NCBI GenBank assembly: GCA_021809565.1
Contig: JAJZKG010000021.1
Location: forward strand, 1 to 8,423
From: a bacterium
Lineage (GTDB): Bacteria; Patescibacteria; Dojkabacteria; JAKAPS01; JAJZLI01
Direction of reading: 5' to 3'
DNA length: 8,423 nt
The notes under the pieces are model-generated. The model did not search any database and was not told the origin of the DNA. It saw nothing but the letters and a program-made list of their open reading frames with translations. Shown here piece after piece: positions 5,050 through 8,423 of the stretch (within the stretch, counting starts at the first letter, position 1; every line of letters begins with the position of its first letter). The position numbers were made by a program, and so were the translations under genes.

Positions 5050-6033
5050 ATGGAGAATGCTATAGAAATAGAAAGGTTAGTTAAAAGATTTGGAAACTTT
5101 GTTGCAGTTAATGGAATAAGTTTAGATATTAAAAAAGGGGAGGTATTTGGATTGCTTGGACCTAATGGCGCAGGTAAAACAACAACAATAAGTATGATTC
5201 TTGGCATTGTGAAACCTACAGAAGGAAAAATAACAATAAACGGCATTGATTCAAAAAAAGAAACAAATAAATTAAAAAGTGAAATAAATTTAATGGCTCA
5301 AGAAACAATAATAGATCCGGATCTTACTGCTAAGGAAAATCTTTATGTAGCAGCAAGACTTTATCACATAAATAATAAAAATATTAACGAGAGTATTAGA
5401 AAAGGTTTAGAAGATTCAGAGTTATTATCTTTTGCAAATAAGAAAACAGGTTCCTTTTCCGGTGGTATGAAAAGAAGACTTTATTTAGCCAAATGTCTGA
5501 TAAACAAACCAAAAATAATAATTTTGGATGAACCGACTACAGGTTTAGATATACAGAATAGAAATAAACTATGGGATGTAATAAAATCATTGCAAAAAGA
5601 AGGAGTTACAACAATTTTAACTACACAATATTTGGAAGAAGCAGATAAACTTTGCAACAGAATAGCAATAATAGATAAAGGAAAAGTTATAGCTATTGGA
5701 ACTCCTTCTGAATTGAAAAGAATGGTTTCAAAAGGCCAAATAATAGAAATTGTGTTTAAAAAAGAGGATGTACAAAAAGCAGCGAAAATTTTACTTTCTA
5801 GCTTTAATATTAAGACAAATATAATAGAGGATAGATTAGAGGCAATAATTGAAAATGACGCTGTAACTATGATACCTAAAATAATTAAAGAACTTGAAAA
5901 ATTTAAAATTAGTGTTTTAGCTTTAAGTTTACATTTGCCAACAATGGATGATGTATTTCTTAAGCTTACAGGATCTAAACTAAGGGATTCATCAAAAGGA
6001 ACAGATGATGAAAAAATAAAAATAAAGAAGTAA
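5050..6033 (+). CDS. ABC transporter ATP-binding protein, DrrA type
   Basis: Cytoplasmic ATPase of an ABC-2 exporter; it hydrolyses ATP to drive the permease encoded just downstream. Of 327 residues, about 4-230 form the nucleotide-binding domain: Walker A GPNGAGKT (37-44), Q-loop Gln84, signature FSGGM (136-140), Walker B IIILDEP (156-162), D-loop GLD (165-167), and the switch region TTQYLEEAD (191-199). The switch residue is Gln193 rather than His, which is usual in the DrrA subgroup. Residues 231-310 form the C-terminal DUF4162-like domain ending in PTMDDVFLKLTG (297-308), also a DrrA hallmark. A short charged tail (311-327) follows. The start at ATG 5050 agrees with the TATA box and the length of the first strand. 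Known relatives export drugs, lipids or polysaccharides; the cargo here is not evident. Confidence 0.92.
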   Translation: MENAIEIERLVKRFGNFVAVNGISLDIKKGEVFGLLGPNGAGKTTTISMILGIVKPTEGKITINGIDSKKETNKLKSEINLMAQETIIDPDLTAKENLYVAARLYHINNKNINESIRKGLEDSELLSFANKKTGSFSGGMKRRLYLAKCLINKPKIIILDEPTTGLDIQNRNKLWDVIKSLQKEGVTTILTTQYLEEADKLCNRIAIIDKGKVIAIGTPSELKRMVSKGQIIEIVFKKEDVQKAAKILLSSFNIKTNIIEDRLEAIIENDAVTMIPKIIKELEKFKISVLALSLHLPTMDDVFLKLTGSKLRDSSKGTDDEKIKIKK

Positions 6034-6038
6034 TTAAT

Positions 6039-7169
6039 ATGTCTTCAATATACGATATATTTACAATCTATATAAGAGAAATGCTTATATTTAAGAGTAA
6101 TTTAAAGTCAAACATAATTAGAGCCTTAGCCTTCCCTATAGTAATAATATTACTTTTTGGAAATATAAGTGCAAGCACTTTTGAGAGCCATGTGCTAGTT
6201 GTCAATTATGCACAAAATCCGCAGTCTTATGCTTTCATAAATGATTTAGTTCAAACTCAGACCTTATTAATAAGCAATATAACTTCTGAGAATTCAGCAA
6301 TAAATCAACTACATAATAGTCAAACTAGTGCAGTAATAGTTATATTACCAGGATTTCCCAATACAAACAATAATAACCCCACAGTAGATATATATTACAG
6401 TGCAACTGGTTTTAGTGCAATAGGCAGCGTTCTATCAACAGTACAGTCAACTATAAGCACATTAGGCGGAAATACAAATCTTGCAGAACAGGCATTTTCA
6501 AATCAAGAAGTAAATAAAGCATCACCGGTTTCAGATATTGAACTTTATGGAGCAAGTACAAATTATAAAAGTTTCTTGATAGCTGGTGTTCTAGGTCTTG
6601 TAGCTGCATTTGGTGCATTATTTGGTGGGGGAATATCATTAATAAACGATAGAGATTTAGGAACTCTAAAATCTTTCTTGATAGCTCCAATAAATAAAAA
6701 TTCCATAATAGTTGGAAAAATACTTGCAGGAACTACTCAGTCAGTATTATATGTATTTTTAGCTTTGCTCATAGGTCTTGCAGATGGTGCTACTATAGCA
6801 ATGGGTATGCTTGGAGTTTTATTAATTTTTGTAATTGCAATAGTTATATCTATTGGATTTAGCGGTATAGCGACTCTTATGGCCTCAAAAATTAAAAAAA
6901 TAGAGGCGTATACTATTTTTGCATTTTTAATAGGTCTGGCTCTTTGGTTTATATCTGGAGCATTATTGCCAACAACAGCTTTCCCAGGATATTTAAATCT
7001 AATAAGTAATGTAAATCCATTATCTTATGCAGTTAGTGCGATAAGAGACATAATGTTAGTAGGCTATTTACCAATATCTTCAACAATAATAGATTTTTCA
7101 GTTTTTGGAATATTTCTTTTAGCTGGAATTTTATTAAGTTTTATATTATTCAAAAAAAATATTAATTAG
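6039..7169 (+). CDS. ABC-2 type transporter permease
   Basis: Membrane subunit of 376 residues that pairs with the upstream ATPase; only five bases separate the genes. Layout from hydropathy by eye: a short cytoplasmic N-terminus with an amphipathic segment, TM1 at about 28-44, a large extracytoplasmic domain (45-175) rich in Asn, Ser and Thr, then five hydrophobic segments at about 178-202, 230-248, 253-281, 290-312 and 350-371. The segment NDRDLGTLKSFLIAPINK (203-220) matches the ABC-2 coupling helix pattern ERExGTLExLLxxPI. NPLSYAVSAIRDIM (326-339) matches the conserved block after the re-entrant region. Length and layout agree with the YhgE/YadH-like permeases that carry a big outer loop between TM1 and TM2. 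No ribosome binding site is obvious, so translation is probably coupled to the ATPase gene. Confidence 0.9.
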   Translation: MSSIYDIFTIYIREMLIFKSNLKSNIIRALAFPIVIILLFGNISASTFESHVLVVNYAQNPQSYAFINDLVQTQTLLISNITSENSAINQLHNSQTSAVIVILPGFPNTNNNNPTVDIYYSATGFSAIGSVLSTVQSTISTLGGNTNLAEQAFSNQEVNKASPVSDIELYGASTNYKSFLIAGVLGLVAAFGALFGGGISLINDRDLGTLKSFLIAPINKNSIIVGKILAGTTQSVLYVFLALLIGLADGATIAMGMLGVLLIFVIAIVISIGFSGIATLMASKIKKIEAYTIFAFLIGLALWFISGALLPTTAFPGYLNLISNVNPLSYAVSAIRDIMLVGYLPISSTIIDFSVFGIFLLAGILLSFILFKKNIN

Positions 7170-7172
7170 GTG
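7168..7172 (+). promoter_or_regulatory. ribosome binding site of the secreted-protein gene
   Basis: AGGTG overlaps the TAG stop of the permease gene and lies five bases before ATG 7178. It fixes this start and ties the gene to the same mRNA as the transporter. Confidence 0.65.
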
Positions 7173-7177
7173 AAAAA

Positions 7178-8423
7178 ATGAACAAGATAAATTTTATAAT
7201 ATTAGGAATTACGGTAGCTATTTTTTTAGGTAACGTTAGTAGCATATATGCGCAGTCAGTATCTGGTGCGTTATCTATAACCAATTTACAGATTAGTCCA
7301 AATCCTTTATATGCTGGTTCTAAAGCAGTAATTTCTTTCCAGATATATGACTCTTACTCATCAACATTAAATAATGTAAATATACAGCTTTCAGGAAGTT
7401 ATCCTTTGCTTAATTTTTCACCTACACAATCAACTCTAATAAATTCGATGTCACAAGGTATATATGGTGGAAGTAACACTTACTTTACATATGACATAAA
7501 TATACCTAAAAATATACCTTCAGGTACATATACTATGGATGTTTTAGCCACGTATCAAACTACAACAACAGCTAGCGGTTCAACCCAAACAATAACAGGT
7601 TCTTCTACAATGCCAATAACAATTTATATTTACGGTATGCCTGAATTGAATGTTAATGGCTATTTACCTTCAGGAACTACAATTCAGCCAGGGCAAACAA
7701 GTAATATTCAGCTTACAGTGACAAATTCTGGAACTGGTGAAGCATATAATGCAAGTATTCAGGTACTAAATAATAAGTACTTTACAGTATCTGGACCGGA
7801 TGAGTTTAGTTTAGGAAATATACAGACCGGCTCTTCACAAACAATAAATGCAGACTTATTCACTTTAAGCAATATAACAAAAGGCTTGAGTAATCTAAGC
7901 ACAGTAATAGCATACCAGAATCAAAATGGAAGTATGTTTAAAATTTACAGAAATTTATCTATGTCTATATTAGTAAATAATCCTGAGATAAAATTGAGTA
8001 TAATAAAAACAAATCCTAGCATATTATATTCTGGAGGAAATCAAACATTAGAGTTACTTGTACAAAATATTGGTAGTGGAGATGCACAAAATCTTCAACT
8101 CAACTTTTTAAATGGAAATAATATTTTTGTAACAAATTCAAATACTAAAGTTTTTGTAGGAACCCTGGGATCTGAGACTTCTACAACAGAGATGATAACA
8201 ATTCAAGCAGGACCAAATACACAGAATAACGAGTCCATACCGGTACAGATTTCTTACCAAAATGCAAATTTAGGCCCTACAATGAATTCTACCGAATATA
8301 TTCCATTAAGTATAGCTAAAAGTGTAGTTTTTAATATAAAAAACATAAATGATAATTTAACTCCTGGAGCAACATATGCACCACTGAATTTAACTATAAC
8401 AAATATAGGTAACGAACCTGCGC
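7178..8423 (+). CDS. secreted CARDB/NEW3-repeat surface protein (COG1361-like), C-terminus beyond the window
   Basis: The frame is open to the window end, giving 415 residues. Residues 1-25 are a signal peptide: Lys at position 3, hydrophobic core 6-18, and a likely cut after IYA (23-25). The rest is beta-rich and made of tandem Ig-like domains at about 33-153, 155-266, 269-382 and 384 onward. Each of the later ones carries the CARDB/NEW3 strand pair: LTVTNSGTGEAYN (179-191), LLVQNIGSGDAQN (293-305) and LTITNIGNEPA (405-415), spaced 112-114 residues apart. Eleven NxS/T sequons suggest N-glycosylation. Proteins of this type (COG1361, S-layer-like) sit on archaeal surfaces. It is eight bases after the permease gene with its own ribosome binding site, so it is likely the transporter's outer partner or a surface protein made with it. 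Whether a C-terminal membrane anchor exists cannot be seen. Confidence 0.88.
   Translation, partial: MNKINFIILGITVAIFLGNVSSIYAQSVSGALSITNLQISPNPLYAGSKAVISFQIYDSYSSTLNNVNIQLSGSYPLLNFSPTQSTLINSMSQGIYGGSNTYFTYDINIPKNIPSGTYTMDVLATYQTTTTASGSTQTITGSSTMPITIYIYGMPELNVNGYLPSGTTIQPGQTSNIQLTVTNSGTGEAYNASIQVLNNKYFTVSGPDEFSLGNIQTGSSQTINADLFTLSNITKGLSNLSTVIAYQNQNGSMFKIYRNLSMSILVNNPEIKLSIIKTNPSILYSGGNQTLELLVQNIGSGDAQNLQLNFLNGNNIFVTNSNTKVFVGTLGSETSTTEMITIQAGPNTQNNESIPVQISYQNANLGPTMNSTEYIPLSIAKSVVFNIKNINDNLTPGATYAPLNLTITNIGNEPA

Noticed and set aside
5016..5246. 76-codon minus-strand frame, and a similar one at 6451-6690
   Set aside because: They are antisense to the ABC ATPase and the permease. The first is only the reverse reading of the Walker A region.
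5626..5628. Gln193 in place of the switch His of the ABC ATPase as a sign of inactivity
   Set aside because: TTQYLEEAD is the normal sequence in DrrA-type ATPases, so this is a subgroup mark and not a defect.
1..8423. CRISPR arrays, insertion sequences, rRNA, origin repeats or a second tRNA end
   Set aside because: I looked for regularly spaced repeats, inverted-repeat-bounded transposase genes and copies of the tRNA 3' end and saw none; the AT-rich gaps contain only simple A/T runs.

Overview
The window looks like archaeal chromosome, AT-rich, and probably from a small-genome lineage; a DPANN group such as Parvarchaeota or Micrarchaeota is a guess. The archaeal signs are TATA boxes about 30 bases before start codons that have little or no leader (speD, the ABC operon), AGGTG ribosome binding sites only in front of operon-internal genes, a tRNA-Thr with an intron at the 37/38 site and no encoded CCA, a Hel308/Ski2-like helicase, and secreted proteins rich in N-glycosylation sequons.

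Layout. Positions 1-1334 (minus strand) hold the N-terminal 444 residues of the helicase. Divergent from it is a speD-type pyruvoyl decarboxylase (1443-1940), followed by a run of T tracts that probably terminates it. Converging on speD is a minus-strand pair: a 172-residue membrane-anchored extracytoplasmic protein (2924-3442), then a stand-alone RnfD/NqrB-like membrane protein (2129-2908). Next comes a plus-strand tRNA-Thr(UGU) with a 38-base intron (3628-3737) and a 276-base stretch with no supportable gene. A divergent RdgB/HAM1-family protein (4014-4589, minus) follows. Just upstream of it is a short open frame interrupted by two TAG codons, probably the relic of a co-transcribed gene (4599-4793). 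After a T-rich gap with one marginal small ORF, a plus-strand operon runs off the window: a DrrA-type ABC ATPase (5050-6033), an ABC-2 permease (6039-7169) and a secreted protein of tandem CARDB/NEW3-like domains (from 7178, incomplete).

How they may work together. The last three genes are tightly spaced and read as one export module: ATPase, membrane subunit and a cell-surface partner or cargo. The RnfD-like protein and its anchored neighbour form a second membrane unit. It resembles the RnfD/RnfG topology but shows no recognisable covalent-flavin motif in either protein. The speD product could make decarboxylated AdoMet or, as in Crenarchaeota, agmatine; the usual catalytic Cys is Ser here. 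The remaining genes are housekeeping: DNA repair helicase, tRNA and nucleotide-pool cleaning.

The best leads are the speD Cys-to-Ser change and its double start region, the orphan RnfD-like pair, and the RdgB protein with altered motifs. I found no CRISPR array, insertion sequence or clear integrated element.
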